64,000 bases of DNA from NCBI GenBank assembly GCA_017405945.1, contig JAFQZL010000003.1, forward strand, positions 1 through 64,000. The letters run 5' to 3'. The stretch's first letter is position 1. Each line of letters begins with the position of its first letter. The stretch is from Acidaminococcaceae bacterium (GTDB taxonomy: Bacteria; Bacillota; Negativicutes; Acidaminococcales; Acidaminococcaceae). Positions 1 to 9,944 of this stretch are shown here, one piece after another. A program made the translations under genes and the position numbers. Below the pieces are notes generated by a model. The model did not search any database and was not told the origin of the DNA. It worked only from the letters and a program-made list of their open reading frames with translations.

Positions 1-22
1 CAGGGACGGGAGTTTTTTATTG
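1..22 (+). terminator. possible tail of an attenuator/terminator upstream of serA (cut by the window edge)
   Basis: The window opens with a G-rich arm followed by six T (CAGGGACGGGAG then TTTTTT). This is how the 3' half of an intrinsic terminator looks, and it resembles the terminators that end the two T-boxes in this window. It lies about 100 bases before serA, so it could be the end of a leader attenuator for that gene. The 5' arm is outside the window and the call cannot be confirmed here. Confidence 0.3.
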
Positions 23-124
23 CTTTTGCTCCGGTCCTTCGGAACTGCCAAACTGTTTTCGCGGTTCCTTACCTGCGGCGCAACGTGATTGCCATGTGCC
101 GCAAACAAAAAGGAGGAAAAGAAA

Positions 125-1702
125 ATGAAAAAAATTATTGTAACGGAAAAAATTTCGGACAAAGGCGTTGCCCTGTTAAAAGCCCAGAAAGATCTGCAGG
201 TCGATGTGGAGATGAACCTGTCCCGGGAAGAACTGCTGAAACGCATTCCCGAATACGACGCTATCATCGTTCGCAGCGTAACGAAAATCAATGAAGAATT
301 TTATGAACACGCAACCAACCTGAAAGTGGTTGGCCGTGCCGGCAACGGCGTGGATAATATCCAGATGGAAGGCGCCACCAAGCGCGGCGTCATCGTAGTT
401 AACACACCGGAGTCCAACATCGTTTCCGCCTGCGAGCATACGGTAGGCTTGCTGCTGGCCTCCTGCCGCAACACGGTAAAAGCCCATAAGATGATCGAAA
501 GCCGTGTCTGGAACCGGGACGGTCTGAAGGGCATGGAACTGCTGGGCAAGACCCTGGGTATCATCGGCCTGGGTCGTATCGGCGGTCTGCTGACCACCCG
601 CATGCAGGCTTTCGGCATGAAAGTTATCGCTTACGATCCGTACATTGCGGATGCCCGTTTTAAAAAATACAACGTTAAGAAATGCGAGACTCTGGACGAA
701 CTGCTGAAAGAATCCGACGTAATCTCCATCCATACACCGAAAACCGAAGAAACGATGAACATGATTACCTATAAAGAATGGCAGAAATGCAAAAAGGGTG
801 TCCGCGTTGTAAACTGCGCCCGGGGCGGTCTGTACAATGAACAGGATCTGGCCCGCGCAATCCGGGAAGGTATTGTAGCCAGCGCCGGCATCGACGTGCT
901 GGTAGACGAGCCGAAACCGATCTCCCCGCTGATCGACCTGCCCCAGTGCGTGCTGACGCCTCATCTGGGCGCTGACACCCAGGAAGCGCAGGATAACGTA
1001 GGCATTGCCATTGCGGAAGAAGTCATCGCCGCGCTGCGGGGCGAAATGGTGCCCAATGCGGTAAACCTGCCGGCGCTTCAGGCCAGCGAACTGGATGAAG
1101 TGAAGAAAATCATGGCCCTGGGCGAAGACCTGGGCAAGCTGTACTACCAGCTGGAACATGACGCAGTTGAAAAAGTGGAAGTGATTTACAGCGGCGCGTT
1201 AGCGGAAATCGAAACCGATATGGTGACCCGCGCTGTCCTGAAAGGACTGTTTGAGCCTGTCCTGAAAGAACGGGTCAACTATGTTAATGCGGAACTGACA
1301 GCGGAAGGCCGCGGCGTGGAAGTAGTTGAAAGCAAGGAAAACAGCCCGGTGAACCTGCTGAAAGTAAAAGTACATACAAAGAAAGGCGTCTTTACGGCGG
1401 CCGGCAACGTGAACCCGGAAGGGGAAGTACGCATCAAAGATATCAACGGCTATCAGTTTGATATAGAGCCTGCTGCTTTCATGCTGGCAGTTAACAACGA
1501 AGACAAGCCGGGCATGATCGGCCAGATCGGTACGCTGCTGGGCGCGTCCAAGGTTAATATCGCTACCATGCAGGTAAGCCGCAACCAGCAGAATGGCGTA
1601 GCGATGATGTTCCTTACTGTAGACAGCGAAGTGGGCAAGGAAACCATCCGTCTGCTGCAGGGTCTGGACGGCATCAGCAAGGTGCGGCTGCTGAAAATCT
1701 GA
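125..1702 (+). CDS. serA: D-3-phosphoglycerate dehydrogenase
   Basis: Cytoplasmic enzyme of the first committed step of serine synthesis: 3-phosphoglycerate + NAD+ to 3-phosphohydroxypyruvate. The 525-residue product has the long SerA layout: N-terminal 2-hydroxyacid dehydrogenase part, Rossmann NAD-binding core (GLGRIGG near residue 150), conserved NCARGG and TPHLGA segments, an intervening domain and a C-terminal ACT domain (from about residue 450, with NNEDKPGMIGQIG) that usually binds serine. The ATG at 125 is chosen because AGGAGG at 111-116 sits 8 bases upstream; an earlier in-frame ATG at 89 has no such site. The gene is monocistronic and followed by a strong terminator. Identification is firm. 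Confidence 0.95.
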   Translation: MKKIIVTEKISDKGVALLKAQKDLQVDVEMNLSREELLKRIPEYDAIIVRSVTKINEEFYEHATNLKVVGRAGNGVDNIQMEGATKRGVIVVNTPESNIVSACEHTVGLLLASCRNTVKAHKMIESRVWNRDGLKGMELLGKTLGIIGLGRIGGLLTTRMQAFGMKVIAYDPYIADARFKKYNVKKCETLDELLKESDVISIHTPKTEETMNMITYKEWQKCKKGVRVVNCARGGLYNEQDLARAIREGIVASAGIDVLVDEPKPISPLIDLPQCVLTPHLGADTQEAQDNVGIAIAEEVIAALRGEMVPNAVNLPALQASELDEVKKIMALGEDLGKLYYQLEHDAVEKVEVIYSGALAEIETDMVTRAVLKGLFEPVLKERVNYVNAELTAEGRGVEVVESKENSPVNLLKVKVHTKKGVFTAAGNVNPEGEVRIKDINGYQFDIEPAAFMLAVNNEDKPGMIGQIGTLLGASKVNIATMQVSRNQQNGVAMMFLTVDSEVGKETIRLLQGLDGISKVRLLKI

Positions 1703-1726
1703 TTAAAAATTTAACAGGTTTACGGG

Positions 1727-1757
1727 GAAGCGCAGAGGAATCTGCGCTTCTTTTTTT
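1727..1757 (+). terminator. intrinsic terminator of serA
   Basis: Perfect 10-bp stem (GAAGCGCAGA / TCTGCGCTTC) with a GGAA loop, followed by seven T, 25 bases after the serA stop codon. Confidence 0.95.
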
Positions 1758-1865
1758 GAAAACACGGGTTTAACAGTCAGTTCTTAAAAAAACAGAGAAA
1801 GTCAAATAATTAAACCCGAATCAAGATTTTTCTTATGGTCGTAGATTTTTTTACAGCTGTTTTGT

Positions 1866-1871
1866 TATAAT
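1866..1871 (+). promoter_or_regulatory. -10 element of the codBA promoter (candidate)
   Basis: TATAAT lies 80 bases before the permease start in an AT-rich stretch after the serA terminator. No good -35 is seen at ideal spacing; the best is TAGATT at 18 bases. The rest of 1758-1952 shows no gene or recognised riboswitch. Confidence 0.5.
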
Positions 1872-1952
1872 GGATGCAGATTGGAAAAGTATAAAATCAA
1901 CAAGACTGACCAATGATGAGACAAACAGGAAGGTATGAGGGGGAGGTTTGCC

Positions 1953-3182
1953 ATGTCATCCAATAAGCGGCCACATACAGACAAAGATTACAGCTTTGAA
2001 TCCGTTCCGCTGTATGCCAGAAAGACGTTCTGGTCCATGTTTTTCATCATGCTGGGCTTCACCTTTTTTTCTGCCAGCATGTCAGTGGGCGCCACTATGG
2101 GTAACGGGCTGGATCTTCCTGAATTTATCTTTTCTGTCATAGCCGGTGGCCTCATTCTTGCTGTATATACCGGCGTTTTAGGATATATCGGCTGCGGAAC
2201 CGGGCTTTCGTTTGACTTGCTGGCCCGGCGATCCTTTGGCGTGGCCGGTTCCCGTCTTCCGTCCCTGCTGATCAGCCTTACGCAGATCGGCTGGTTTGGC
2301 GTGGGGGTTGCCATGTTCGCGTTTCCTGCCGCGGAAGTGCTTCATGTAAACCCGCTGCTGCTGATTGCTGCCGGCGGTTTCTGCATGACTGCATCCGCGT
2401 ACTTTGGCATCAGGGGCATGGAAATTGTCAGTTATGTATCTGTTCCGCTGATCCTGGTCCTGGGCACTTACTCAATGGTCACGGCTACCTATGACGGCGG
2501 CGGGCTTGCGGCGGTTTTTGCCAGAAGTGCCGGCAGCATTACTGTCTTTAACGCCATCGGGATGGTGGTGGGTTCTTTTGTCAGCGGCGGGACAACAACG
2601 CCCAATTTTACCCGTTTTGCTTCGAACAGAAAAACTGCCGTGTTCACCACGGTTGTTGCGTTCCTGATTGGAAACTCGCTGATGTTTGCTTTCGGCGCAG
2701 TGGGCGGAGCCTTTACCGGGAAAGACGATATTTTTTATGTGATGATGGCCCAGGGGCTTCTGCTGCCCGCCCTTGTGGTGCTGGGAGCCAACATCTGGAC
2801 GACAAATGACAATGCCCTGTACAGCGGCGGCCTCAGCCTTTCCAATATTACCGGGGTCCGCAAACGCCCCTTGGTAATCGTAAGCGGCGTGATCGGAACA
2901 GTGGCTTCTGTCTATCTGTACAACAACTTTGTGAGCTGGCTCAGCTTTTTAAACGCAACCCTGCCGCCGATAGGCGCCATCATCATCTTTGATTATTTCG
3001 CGCATCCGCAGCATTACGAAAAGGGGGCGGAAGCGGCAACAGGCGTCCACTGGGGCGCCGTAGCAGGCGTCATTGCCGGCGCGCTGGCAGGGAATTTTAT
3101 CCATGCCGGCATTGCCAGTATCAATGCCATGTTCACAGGCTGTATCTGCTATCTGGTTTATGATAAAGCAACGCGCCGGTGA
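1953..3182 (+). CDS. codB: NCS1-family cytosine permease
   Basis: Inner-membrane nucleobase:cation symporter, expected to import cytosine. The 409-residue protein has about twelve hydrophobic segments and the N-terminal CodB-like pattern (FESVPL then KTFWSM, then FFSASMSVGATMGNGL). Length is close to E. coli CodB (about 419). The start at 1953 is chosen because GGGGGAGG at 1938-1946 precedes it; the in-frame ATG at 1935 would overlap that site. The next gene is cytosine deaminase, 9 bases downstream, so the pair forms a salvage operon: import cytosine, then deaminate it to uracil. The partner gene makes cytosine far more likely than other NCS1 substrates. Confidence 0.88.
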   Translation: MSSNKRPHTDKDYSFESVPLYARKTFWSMFFIMLGFTFFSASMSVGATMGNGLDLPEFIFSVIAGGLILAVYTGVLGYIGCGTGLSFDLLARRSFGVAGSRLPSLLISLTQIGWFGVGVAMFAFPAAEVLHVNPLLLIAAGGFCMTASAYFGIRGMEIVSYVSVPLILVLGTYSMVTATYDGGGLAAVFARSAGSITVFNAIGMVVGSFVSGGTTTPNFTRFASNRKTAVFTTVVAFLIGNSLMFAFGAVGGAFTGKDDIFYVMMAQGLLLPALVVLGANIWTTNDNALYSGGLSLSNITGVRKRPLVIVSGVIGTVASVYLYNNFVSWLSFLNATLPPIGAIIIFDYFAHPQHYEKGAEAATGVHWGAVAGVIAGALAGNFIHAGIASINAMFTGCICYLVYDKATRR

Positions 3183-3191
3183 GGTGATCTG

Positions 3192-4421
3192 ATGAAACAG
3201 GAGAGTGCCATGTTATTCACAAACGCGTGTATTGAAAACAAAACAACGTTACAGGATATCCGGATCAGAAACGGCTTGTTTTTGGAAATCGGAACAAAGC
3301 TGTTGCCTGAACAGGGCGAAACCGTGACGGACCTGGAGGGCAGGCTGGTTCTCCCCCCGTTCATCGAATCCCATGTCCATCTGGATACCTGCCTGACTGC
3401 GGGCGATCCGGTCTGGAACGAATCCGGGACATTATTTGAAGGTATTGAATGCTGGGCTAAACGGAAGAGTAAGCTGAATAAAGCCGATATACGGGAGCGG
3501 GTTATCCGGGCAGTCCGCATGTACGCGGCTCATGGCGTCCAGTATATCCGTACCCATGTTGACGTGACCGACCCTTCGCTGCTGGCATTGGAAACCATGC
3601 TGGAACTCAGGGAAGAGCTGAGAGACTTTGTGGAGATCCAGATCGTGGCCTTTCCTCAGGAAGGCATCCTCAGTTATCCCGACGGCAGGCGGCTGATGCA
3701 GGAGGCGGTACGCATGGGAACGGATGCGGTAGGCGCCATTCCGCATTTTGAATTTACCCGGGAATACAGCGTGGAGTCTCTGAATTTTGCCTTGCAGCTG
3801 GCTGCGGAGCATGGTCTTCTGGTGGATGTGCACTGCGATGAAATTGACGACGAAGCCTCGCGCGGATTGGAAACGCTGGCTGCCCGTGCGTTGGAACTGG
3901 AGTTGTACGACCGCGTTACTGCCAGCCATACCACAGCCATGCATTCCTATAACAACGCCTATGTGCTGCGGCTGATGCGGCTGCTGAAAATGAGCCGCAT
4001 CAACTTTGTAGCGAATCCGTTGGTGAATACGCATTTGCAGGGAAGGACGGACCCGTATCCGAAACGGCGGGGCGTAACCCGCGTAAAAGAACTGCTGGCG
4101 GAAGGCATCAATGTTTCCTTTGGGCATGATGATATCTGCGATCCCTGGTATCCGATGGGGAACGGTAATTTGCGGGATGTGGTGTTCATGGGATTGCATG
4201 TGTGCCAGATGATGGGATATCAGGATATCATGGACAGTTACCGTTTCATTACAACGAATGCCGCAAGAACGCTGCATGTGCCTGACCATTATGGACTTGA
4301 ACCCGGAAAACCGGCCAGCTTTATTGTGTTGGACGCCAAAAATTATTACGAGGCGCTGAATTGTAATTCGCCTGTACTTCTCTCATACAGAAACGGAAAC
4401 CGGATAAATGCATTGCAATGA
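3192..4421 (+). CDS. codA: cytosine deaminase
   Basis: Amidohydrolase-superfamily enzyme converting cytosine to uracil and ammonia. The 409-residue protein carries the metal ligands of the family: HVH at residues 61-63, HCDEIDDE (His and catalytic Glu), ASHTTAMHSY, and SFGHDD with Asp at residue 313. The HxH and Asp numbering agree with what I recall for E. coli CodA. The start at 3192 has GAGGTGA directly upstream, overlapping the codB stop, which suggests translational coupling; an ATG six codons later lacks a site. It is co-transcribed with the permease. Nothing resembling a terminator follows within 80 bases. Confidence 0.93.
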   Translation: MKQESAMLFTNACIENKTTLQDIRIRNGLFLEIGTKLLPEQGETVTDLEGRLVLPPFIESHVHLDTCLTAGDPVWNESGTLFEGIECWAKRKSKLNKADIRERVIRAVRMYAAHGVQYIRTHVDVTDPSLLALETMLELREELRDFVEIQIVAFPQEGILSYPDGRRLMQEAVRMGTDAVGAIPHFEFTREYSVESLNFALQLAAEHGLLVDVHCDEIDDEASRGLETLAARALELELYDRVTASHTTAMHSYNNAYVLRLMRLLKMSRINFVANPLVNTHLQGRTDPYPKRRGVTRVKELLAEGINVSFGHDDICDPWYPMGNGNLRDVVFMGLHVCQMMGYQDIMDSYRFITTNAARTLHVPDHYGLEPGKPASFIVLDAKNYYEALNCNSPVLLSYRNGNRINALQ

Positions 4422-4504
4422 AAGATTTTCTGCGGTAACCGGTACATTTATCCAATTTGCGCAGAAGTCATTTTCGTTGCTGTCTTTATATACTTAAAAT
4501 TCAG

Positions 4505-4533
4505 TTCACAGGATTTTTATAAAATGGTATAAT
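4505..4533 (+). promoter_or_regulatory. promoter for the CBS protein / purine permease pair
   Basis: TTCACA (4505-4510), a 17-base spacer, then TATAAT (4528-4533), about 70 bases before the next start codon. I looked for a purine riboswitch in 4422-4601 and found no match to its core. Confidence 0.75.
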
Positions 4534-4601
4534 ATATTGTAATTTAGTTCCCTGTTATTTAGTTTTCTGTTCTGTATCCTGAATATGAAGGAGGCTTTTT
4601 T

Positions 4602-5090
4602 ATGGATGCAAATGCGGTGAATACAAGCGGGAGCGTTTTGGCCAAAGAAGTTATGACGACCGAAATCATTTCCGTGCTGCCGGAGACGCCGGTAAAGGAA
4701 GTTGCCCGTCTCATGATTGACAATAAAATTTCTGCCATTCCTGTGGTTACCAAGTATAATGAAATCGTGGGCGTGGTAAGTGAAAACGATTTGATCAATA
4801 AAGTCGTCAGGCCCAACGAACCGGGAATCATGACTTTGCTGTACCATGCGGCTCTTGCGCCAAGCAATAAAGTCCTGGAATACCGCCAGGCGCTTACCCG
4901 CTGGAATGCGCAGACCGCGGCGGACGCCATGACGGCCCCCGCTATCTGTGTAAGTCCCGGGGATACGGTTGAAACCGTCGGACGGATTATGCTTGACGAT
5001 AAGGTGAAGCGTGTTTTTGTGGCAGAAGAAGGACATCTTCTGGGAGTCATCAGCCGTTCTGTTTTTGTGGAATTGCTCTTAAAGGAATAG
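4602..5090 (+). CDS. CBS-domain pair protein
   Basis: Small cytoplasmic protein of 162 residues made almost only of two CBS domains (about residues 14-75 and 100-160). Each shows the usual pattern of a V-M-T-x-x-I segment, P-V-V/V-F-V and G-V-(V/I)-S. Tandem CBS domains generally bind adenine nucleotides or similar ligands and act as sensors. GGAGG lies upstream of the ATG. It ends 9 bases before a purine permease and has its own promoter, so it may sense nucleotide status for that transporter; this is inference from context only. There is no fused catalytic domain. Confidence 0.85.
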   Translation: MDANAVNTSGSVLAKEVMTTEIISVLPETPVKEVARLMIDNKISAIPVVTKYNEIVGVVSENDLINKVVRPNEPGIMTLLYHAALAPSNKVLEYRQALTRWNAQTAADAMTAPAICVSPGDTVETVGRIMLDDKVKRVFVAEEGHLLGVISRSVFVELLLKE

Positions 5091-5099
5091 GAGGTCATC

Positions 5100-6488
5100 A
5101 TGCAGGACGGAACATTGGAAAAATTATTTCACCTGCGGGAAAACGGTACCACGGTAAAAACAGAGATCATGGCCGGTATCACCACATTTATGACCATGGC
5201 CTATATTCTGGCAGTTAACCCGTCGATTCTGAGCGTAACGGGCATGGACAAGGGAGCGCTGCTGACGGTTACGGCGCTGGCCTCCTGTTTTGCGACGCTG
5301 CTGATGGCGGCATTTGCCAACTATCCCTTTGCATTGTCCGCGGGCATGGGGCTGAATGCTTTTTTTGCCTTTACAGTGGTTAAACAGATGGGTTACTCCT
5401 GGGAGATGGCCCTGGCTGCCGTCTGTGTGGAAGGCATCATCTTTATTGTCCTGTCCCTGACAAATATACGGCAGGCGGTATTTGATGTCATCCCCCTCAG
5501 CCTGAAGCGGGCTGTATCCGTAGGCATCGGTCTGTTCATCGCCCTGATCGGTCTGTTCAATGCGCAGATCATCGTGGGCAACCCGGCGACTAAAATTGCC
5601 CTGTTTAACTTTAAACAGTCTGTGCTGGGAGGAACCTTCCACACGGTAGGCATTACCGTAGTGCTGGCGCTGATCGGTATCGTCATCACCGGCATCATGC
5701 TGGCGCGGGATGTGAAAGGCGGTATTCTGTGGGGTATCCTGGCTACCTGGATCCTGGGCATACTCTGTGAAGTGACCGGTCTGTACGTGCCGGATCCCAA
5801 AGTGGGGGCTTTCAGCGTACTGCCGGATTTTTCAGCAGGCCTGGCTTCTTTCCTGCCGGCAGATCCGTCCCCCATATTCCTGAAACTGGATTTCAGCAAG
5901 GTTGCTTCCGTTGATTTTCTGGTTATCGTCATGTCTTTCCTGTTTGTGGACTTTTTTGATACCCTCGGTACCCTGATGGGTGTTGCTTCCAAAGCAAACA
6001 TGCTGCGCAAAGACGGCACGCTGCCCAACATCAAGGGCGCCCTGATGGCTGACTCCCTGGGCACGGTGGCCGGCGCGCTGATGGGCACCAGTACCGTTAC
6101 GACGTTTGTGGAATCCGCTTCCGGTGTCAGCGAAGGCGGGCGTACCGGGCTGACGGCTGTCACCACGGCGGTGCTGTTCTTCCTGTCCCTGTTCCTGGCG
6201 CCTTTCTTTATGGCGATTCCCGCGTTTGCTACAGCTCCGGCTTTGGTCATGGTAGGCTTCCTGATGGTTTCCTCCATTGCCCAGATTGATTTCGGCAATC
6301 TGCCGGAAGCAATTCCTGCTTATATGTGCATCATCGCCATGCCCTTTGCATACAGCATCTCGGAAGGCATTTCCTTCGGCATCGTTTCGTACGCGATCGT
6401 GAATACGCTGACCGGCCATGCCAGCCGTGTCAGTCCGTTGCTGTATATACTGGCCGTTATCTTCATCGCAAAATATGTGCTGATTTAA
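5100..6488 (+). CDS. NCS2-family guanine/hypoxanthine permease (AzgA-like)
   Basis: Polytopic membrane protein of 462 residues, about 12-14 hydrophobic segments. It has the AzgA/PbuG-type signature of the NCS2 family: an N-terminal segment reading TEIMAGITTFMTMAYILAVNP, FALSAGMGLNAFFAF, and VDFFDTLGTLMGVASKANML in the second half. Such proteins import guanine, hypoxanthine or adenine with protons. GGAGG precedes the ATG and the gene is in one unit with the CBS protein. The exact purine cannot be told from sequence. With codBA just upstream, the region is a base-salvage cluster. Confidence 0.9.
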   Translation: MQDGTLEKLFHLRENGTTVKTEIMAGITTFMTMAYILAVNPSILSVTGMDKGALLTVTALASCFATLLMAAFANYPFALSAGMGLNAFFAFTVVKQMGYSWEMALAAVCVEGIIFIVLSLTNIRQAVFDVIPLSLKRAVSVGIGLFIALIGLFNAQIIVGNPATKIALFNFKQSVLGGTFHTVGITVVLALIGIVITGIMLARDVKGGILWGILATWILGILCEVTGLYVPDPKVGAFSVLPDFSAGLASFLPADPSPIFLKLDFSKVASVDFLVIVMSFLFVDFFDTLGTLMGVASKANMLRKDGTLPNIKGALMADSLGTVAGALMGTSTVTTFVESASGVSEGGRTGLTAVTTAVLFFLSLFLAPFFMAIPAFATAPALVMVGFLMVSSIAQIDFGNLPEAIPAYMCIIAMPFAYSISEGISFGIVSYAIVNTLTGHASRVSPLLYILAVIFIAKYVLI

Positions 6489-6508
6489 CCGGTGTTGGCA
6501 AAAAATCC

Positions 6509-6537
6509 TTGACTTATTATTACATTTTTAGGATAAT
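6509..6537 (+). promoter_or_regulatory. promoter of the leuCDB T-box leader
   Basis: TTGACT (6509-6514), 17-base spacer, GATAAT (6532-6537). The -35 and following bases (TTGACTTATT) are identical to those of the leuA promoter at 25253. Confidence 0.85.
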
Positions 6538-6549
6538 GAAATAGTACAT

Positions 6550-6808
6550 TAACATGAATAATGTGTTAAATGCGAAGAACGGAAATTGGTTTTTGGAAGG
6601 CGTTCAGAGAAAAAGCGGCTGGTGCGAGCTTTTCCCTGCTAAAGACCATCTCGTCCGGGAGCTGTGCCTGTGAAAAAAGTAGCAGGCAACGTCAGCGTGC
6701 GTTAACCGCCCGGCTGCAAAAAGCCGGAACCCAATGAGTGATAAATCAGGGTGGTACCGCGATACTATTCGCCCCTGTCTGGAAACAGGCAGGGGCTTTT
6801 CAATTTTT
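6550..6808 (+). ncRNA. T-box leader of leuCDB (tRNA-Leu sensing)
   Basis: T-box riboswitch between promoter and leuC. Visible parts: AGAGA motif at 6606-6610; apical stem I element GGCTGGTGCGAGC; candidate specifier CTC (Leu) at 6650-6652 followed by G, on the 3' side of stem I; and the T-box sequence AGGGTGGTACCGCG at 6748-6761, whose TGGT pairs with the tRNA acceptor end. The terminator GCCCCTG (6771-6777) / CAGGGGC (6790-6796) plus a T run follows. Uncharged tRNA-Leu would stabilise the antiterminator and allow leuCDB transcription. The class is certain; the specifier position is my reading by eye. Confidence 0.9.
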
Positions 6809-6836
6809 AATTATAATTTTTGAGGAGGGGTTTCTT

Positions 6837-8099
6837 ATGGGCATGACAATGACACAGAAAATTCTGGCCATGCATGTTGGACGGGAATTTGTGGAGGCCG
6901 GGGATCTGCTGGTTTCCCAGGTTGATCTGATTCTGGCAAACGATATTACCGGCCCGCCGGCAATCAATGAGTTTGAAAAGATCGGGCGCCCGGTATTTGA
7001 TAAAGACAAAATCGCGCTGGTGCCGGATCATTTTTCTCCCTGCAAGGATATCAAATCCGCTACTCTGTGCAAACAGATGCGTGATTTCGCAAGAAAACAT
7101 AATATTACCAATTACTTTGAAGTAGGACGCATGGGCATCGAACATGCGCTGCTGCCGGATAAAGGACTGGTTGCTCCCGGCGAGATCGTCATCGGCGCGG
7201 ATTCCCACACCTGCACCTACGGCGCGTTAAATGCCCTGTCCACCGGCATGGGGCAGACGGATATCGGCTGCGCCATGGCCAGCGGCACAACCTGGTTCAA
7301 GGTTCCCGCTGCCATCAAGGTGGAACTTACCGGCAAAATGCCAAAATATGTAAAAGGCAAAGACCTGATCCTGACTCTCATCGGCATGATCGGCGTAGAC
7401 GGCGCCCGTTACCAGAGTCTGGAATTTACCGGTCCAGGCGTAGCGGAACTGGATATGTCCGACCGTTTCACCATCTGCAACATGGCCATTGAGGCTGGCG
7501 GCAAGAACGGCATCTTCCCGGTGGACGCCAAAACGGAAGCCTTCCTGAAAGGCAGGGTGACCCGCCCCTGGACGGCGGTGGAAGCAGACCCGGACGCAGT
7601 ATATGACCGGGTCGTACAGATTGACCTGTCCAAGCTGGTTCCTGTTACTTCGTATCCGCACCTGCCGGAGAATACCCATCCGGTCAGCGAATCCCATCAT
7701 ATCAAAATCGATCAGGTGGTCGTAGGTTCCTGCACCAACGGGCGGCTGGAGGACATCGCCCAGGCGGCGGAAGTGCTGAAAGACCATAAAGTGAACGAGA
7801 ATGTCCGCTGCATCATCATCCCGGCAACCCAGGAAATTTACCAGGAAGCCATCCGGTTAGGCTACGTGGATATTTTCATCAACGCCGGCGCGGCGGTTTC
7901 CACGCCGACCTGCGGTCCCTGCCTTGGCGGCTACATGGGAATCCTGGCGGCAGGCGAGCGCTGCGTTTCCACTACCAACCGAAATTTCCGCGGGCGTATG
8001 GGCCATGTGGACAGTGAAGTGTACCTGGCCAGCCCCTATACGGCGGCAGCCAGTGCGGTAAAAGGTTATATCGCTTCGGCAGAGGAGGTATTAGGATGA
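6837..8099 (+). CDS. leuC: 3-isopropylmalate dehydratase large subunit
   Basis: Large subunit of isopropylmalate isomerase (2-isopropylmalate to 3-isopropylmalate), a [4Fe-4S] aconitase-family enzyme of leucine synthesis. The 420-residue length fits the short archaeal/clostridial LeuC type. Cluster-binding motifs are visible: [12 protein letters not shown], and [13 protein letters not shown] with its two cysteines; [11 protein letters not shown] lies near residue 120. The start is ATG 6837 with GAGGAGGGG at 6822-6830. The frame stays open upstream through the T-box terminator, so a longer reading from 6738 is an artefact. The stop overlaps the leuD start by 4 bases (translational coupling). 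Confidence 0.95.
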   Translation: MGMTMTQKILAMHVGREFVEAGDLLVSQVDLILANDITGPPAINEFEKIGRPVFDKDKIALVPDHFSPCKDIKSATLCKQMRDFARKHNITNYFEVGRMGIEHALLPDKGLVAPGEIVIGADSHTCTYGALNALSTGMGQTDIGCAMASGTTWFKVPAAIKVELTGKMPKYVKGKDLILTLIGMIGVDGARYQSLEFTGPGVAELDMSDRFTICNMAIEAGGKNGIFPVDAKTEAFLKGRVTRPWTAVEADPDAVYDRVVQIDLSKLVPVTSYPHLPENTHPVSESHHIKIDQVVVGSCTNGRLEDIAQAAEVLKDHKVNENVRCIIIPATQEIYQEAIRLGYVDIFINAGAAVSTPTCGPCLGGYMGILAAGERCVSTTNRNFRGRMGHVDSEVYLASPYTAAASAVKGYIASAEEVLG

Positions 8100-8575
8100 G
8101 CAAGATCTGGCGTTACGGGGACCATGTGGATACGGATGTAATCATTCCGGCCCGTTACCTGAATATTTCTGATTTCAACGAACTGGCGGAACATGCCATG
8201 GAAGATATTGACACCACTTTTGCCCCCAATGTAAAAAAAGATGAAATTATGGTGGCCGGCAAAAACTTTGGCTGCGGCTCTTCCCGTGAGCACGCTCCTG
8301 TGGTAATCAAAGTAAAAGGCATCAAGTGCATCATCGCGGACAGCTTCGCCCGCATTTTCTACCGCAATGCCATCAACATCGGCCTGCCGGTGCTGGAGAT
8401 TGGCGCAGAGGTGGAAAAAATTGAAAAGGGCGACGATGTGGAAGTCGACCTGAAGACCGGCGAAATCAGAATTGTGAATAAAAACCTGATTATCAAAACA
8501 AAACCGCTGCCGGACTTCTGCCAGAAAATCGCAGACTGCGGCGGACTGGTTAATTACGCAAAAACACAGGCATAA
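8096..8575 (+). CDS. leuD: 3-isopropylmalate dehydratase small subunit
   Basis: Small subunit of isopropylmalate isomerase, 159 residues, the short form that pairs with 420-residue LeuC. It has the swivel-domain signatures: [16 protein letters not shown] at the start and [11 protein letters not shown] near residue 60. Its ATG overlaps the leuC stop in an ATGA arrangement, with AGGAGG ten bases upstream inside leuC, so the two subunits should be made together. Confidence 0.95.
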   Translation: MSKIWRYGDHVDTDVIIPARYLNISDFNELAEHAMEDIDTTFAPNVKKDEIMVAGKNFGCGSSREHAPVVIKVKGIKCIIADSFARIFYRNAINIGLPVLEIGAEVEKIEKGDDVEVDLKTGEIRIVNKNLIIKTKPLPDFCQKIADCGGLVNYAKTQA

Positions 8576-8661
8576 TAAAAGCAAAGGCGAAGTCATCCCG
8601 GCTTCACCTTACGCTGTCTGTCTGAATACATAAAAGTACAAAGACAAGGAGACTGTCGATT

Positions 8662-9735
8662 ATGAAAATCACCTTATTGCCGGGCGACGGCATCGGTCCG
8701 GAAATTGTAACTGCTACTGTAAAAGTTATGGACGCGGCGGCAAAAAAATTTGGTTTTGCCCTGGAATACGACCATCAGCTGCTGGGCGGCTGCGCCATTG
8801 ACGCCTATAATGACCCCTATCCGGAAGTGACGCAAAAATCCGCCAAATCAGCGGATGCAGTGCTGTTAGGCGCGGTAGGCGGACCCAAATGGGATAACGT
8901 GGATCCCGCCATCCGCCCGGAAAAAGGCCTGCTGCGCATCCGCAAAGATTTAGGCCTGTACTGCAACCTGCGCCCCATGAAGGTAAGTAAATTTACGGCG
9001 CATCTTTCCCCGTTGAAACCGGAACGGGCAGCCAATACGGACCTGCTGATCGTCCGGGAACTTACCGGCGGCATTTACTTCGGCACCCATAACGAAGCGG
9101 CTATGGTTGACGGTGTGGAGACTGCGTCGGATATCGACCTCTATACCCGTCCGGAAGTGGAACGGATCGCCCGGAAAGCCTTTGAAGCGGCCAAGGTGCG
9201 CCGGGGCAAAGTAACCTCTGTGGACAAGGCTAACGTGCTGGCGGAATCCCGCATGTGGCGCCGCATCGTTACGGAAATGCAGGCGAAGGAATATCCGGAA
9301 ATCGAACTGAACCATCTGTATGTAGATAACTGCGCTATGCAGCTGGTGCTGAATCCCGGCCAGTTTGACGTGGTGCTGACCAATAATATCTTTGGCGATA
9401 TCCTGTCGGATGAGGCGTCCGTGCTGGGCGGTTCCATCGGACTTTTACCCAGCGCCAGCCTGGGCGACGGCACCGGTCTCTACGAGCCCATCCACGGCAG
9501 CGCGCCGGATATCGCGGGGCAGGGCATTGCCAATCCCACGGGCACCATCCTTTCCGCAGCCATGCTGTTCCGTTATTCCCTGGACCAGCAGGCAGCCGCG
9601 GACGCGGTGGAAGCAGCCGTTGACAAGGTATATGAAGCGGGTTACCGCACGGCAGATCTGTTTGGCGAAGGCATGACGAAGGTCAACACCCAGGAGATGG
9701 GCGACCTGGTAGCCAAAGCGCTGCTGGAAGCGTAA
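8662..9735 (+). CDS. leuB: 3-isopropylmalate dehydrogenase
   Basis: Oxidative decarboxylation of 3-isopropylmalate with NAD+ to 2-oxoisocaproate in the cytoplasm. The 357-residue protein has [11 protein letters not shown] at the N-terminus, the substrate arginines in [25 protein letters not shown], the [20 protein letters not shown] segment with the metal-binding aspartates, and [18 protein letters not shown]. It starts 86 bases after leuD with AAGGAGA upstream; no promoter or terminator is seen in the gap, so it belongs to the leuCDB operon. leuA is not here but 16 kb away, behind its own T-box. Confidence 0.95.
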   Translation: MKITLLPGDGIGPEIVTATVKVMDAAAKKFGFALEYDHQLLGGCAIDAYNDPYPEVTQKSAKSADAVLLGAVGGPKWDNVDPAIRPEKGLLRIRKDLGLYCNLRPMKVSKFTAHLSPLKPERAANTDLLIVRELTGGIYFGTHNEAAMVDGVETASDIDLYTRPEVERIARKAFEAAKVRRGKVTSVDKANVLAESRMWRRIVTEMQAKEYPEIELNHLYVDNCAMQLVLNPGQFDVVLTNNIFGDILSDEASVLGGSIGLLPSASLGDGTGLYEPIHGSAPDIAGQGIANPTGTILSAAMLFRYSLDQQAAADAVEAAVDKVYEAGYRTADLFGEGMTKVNTQEMGDLVAKALLEA

Positions 9736-9768
9736 GTCTGCAGGTTACTAAACGTATAAACTTCAATC

Positions 9769-9798
9769 AAAACCGTCAGTTGATACTGGCGGTTTTTT
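9769..9798 (+). terminator. intrinsic terminator of leuCDB
   Basis: Stem AACCGTCAG (9771-9779) / CTGGCGGTT (9786-9794) with one G-T pair and six T at the end, 35 bases after leuB. Confidence 0.92.
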
Positions 9799-9944
9799 CT
9801 TCTGAATGACGCTGCAAGGGAAAGACTTTGCAAAACCGTTCCCGTTTGCTATTTCATGGACTCATTTACAAATAATTAAAAAAGCAGATACGCAAATTGT
9901 ATGTTATAATTAATAGATAACGAGTTTAAGGAAAAGAATGTAAC

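Noticed and set aside
4422-4601. purine riboswitch before the CBS/purine permease genes
   Set aside because: No match to the conserved core of purine aptamers; only a promoter is visible.
6738-6836. N-terminal extension of leuC
   Set aside because: It would be encoded inside the T-box antiterminator/terminator; ATG 6837 has a strong binding site.
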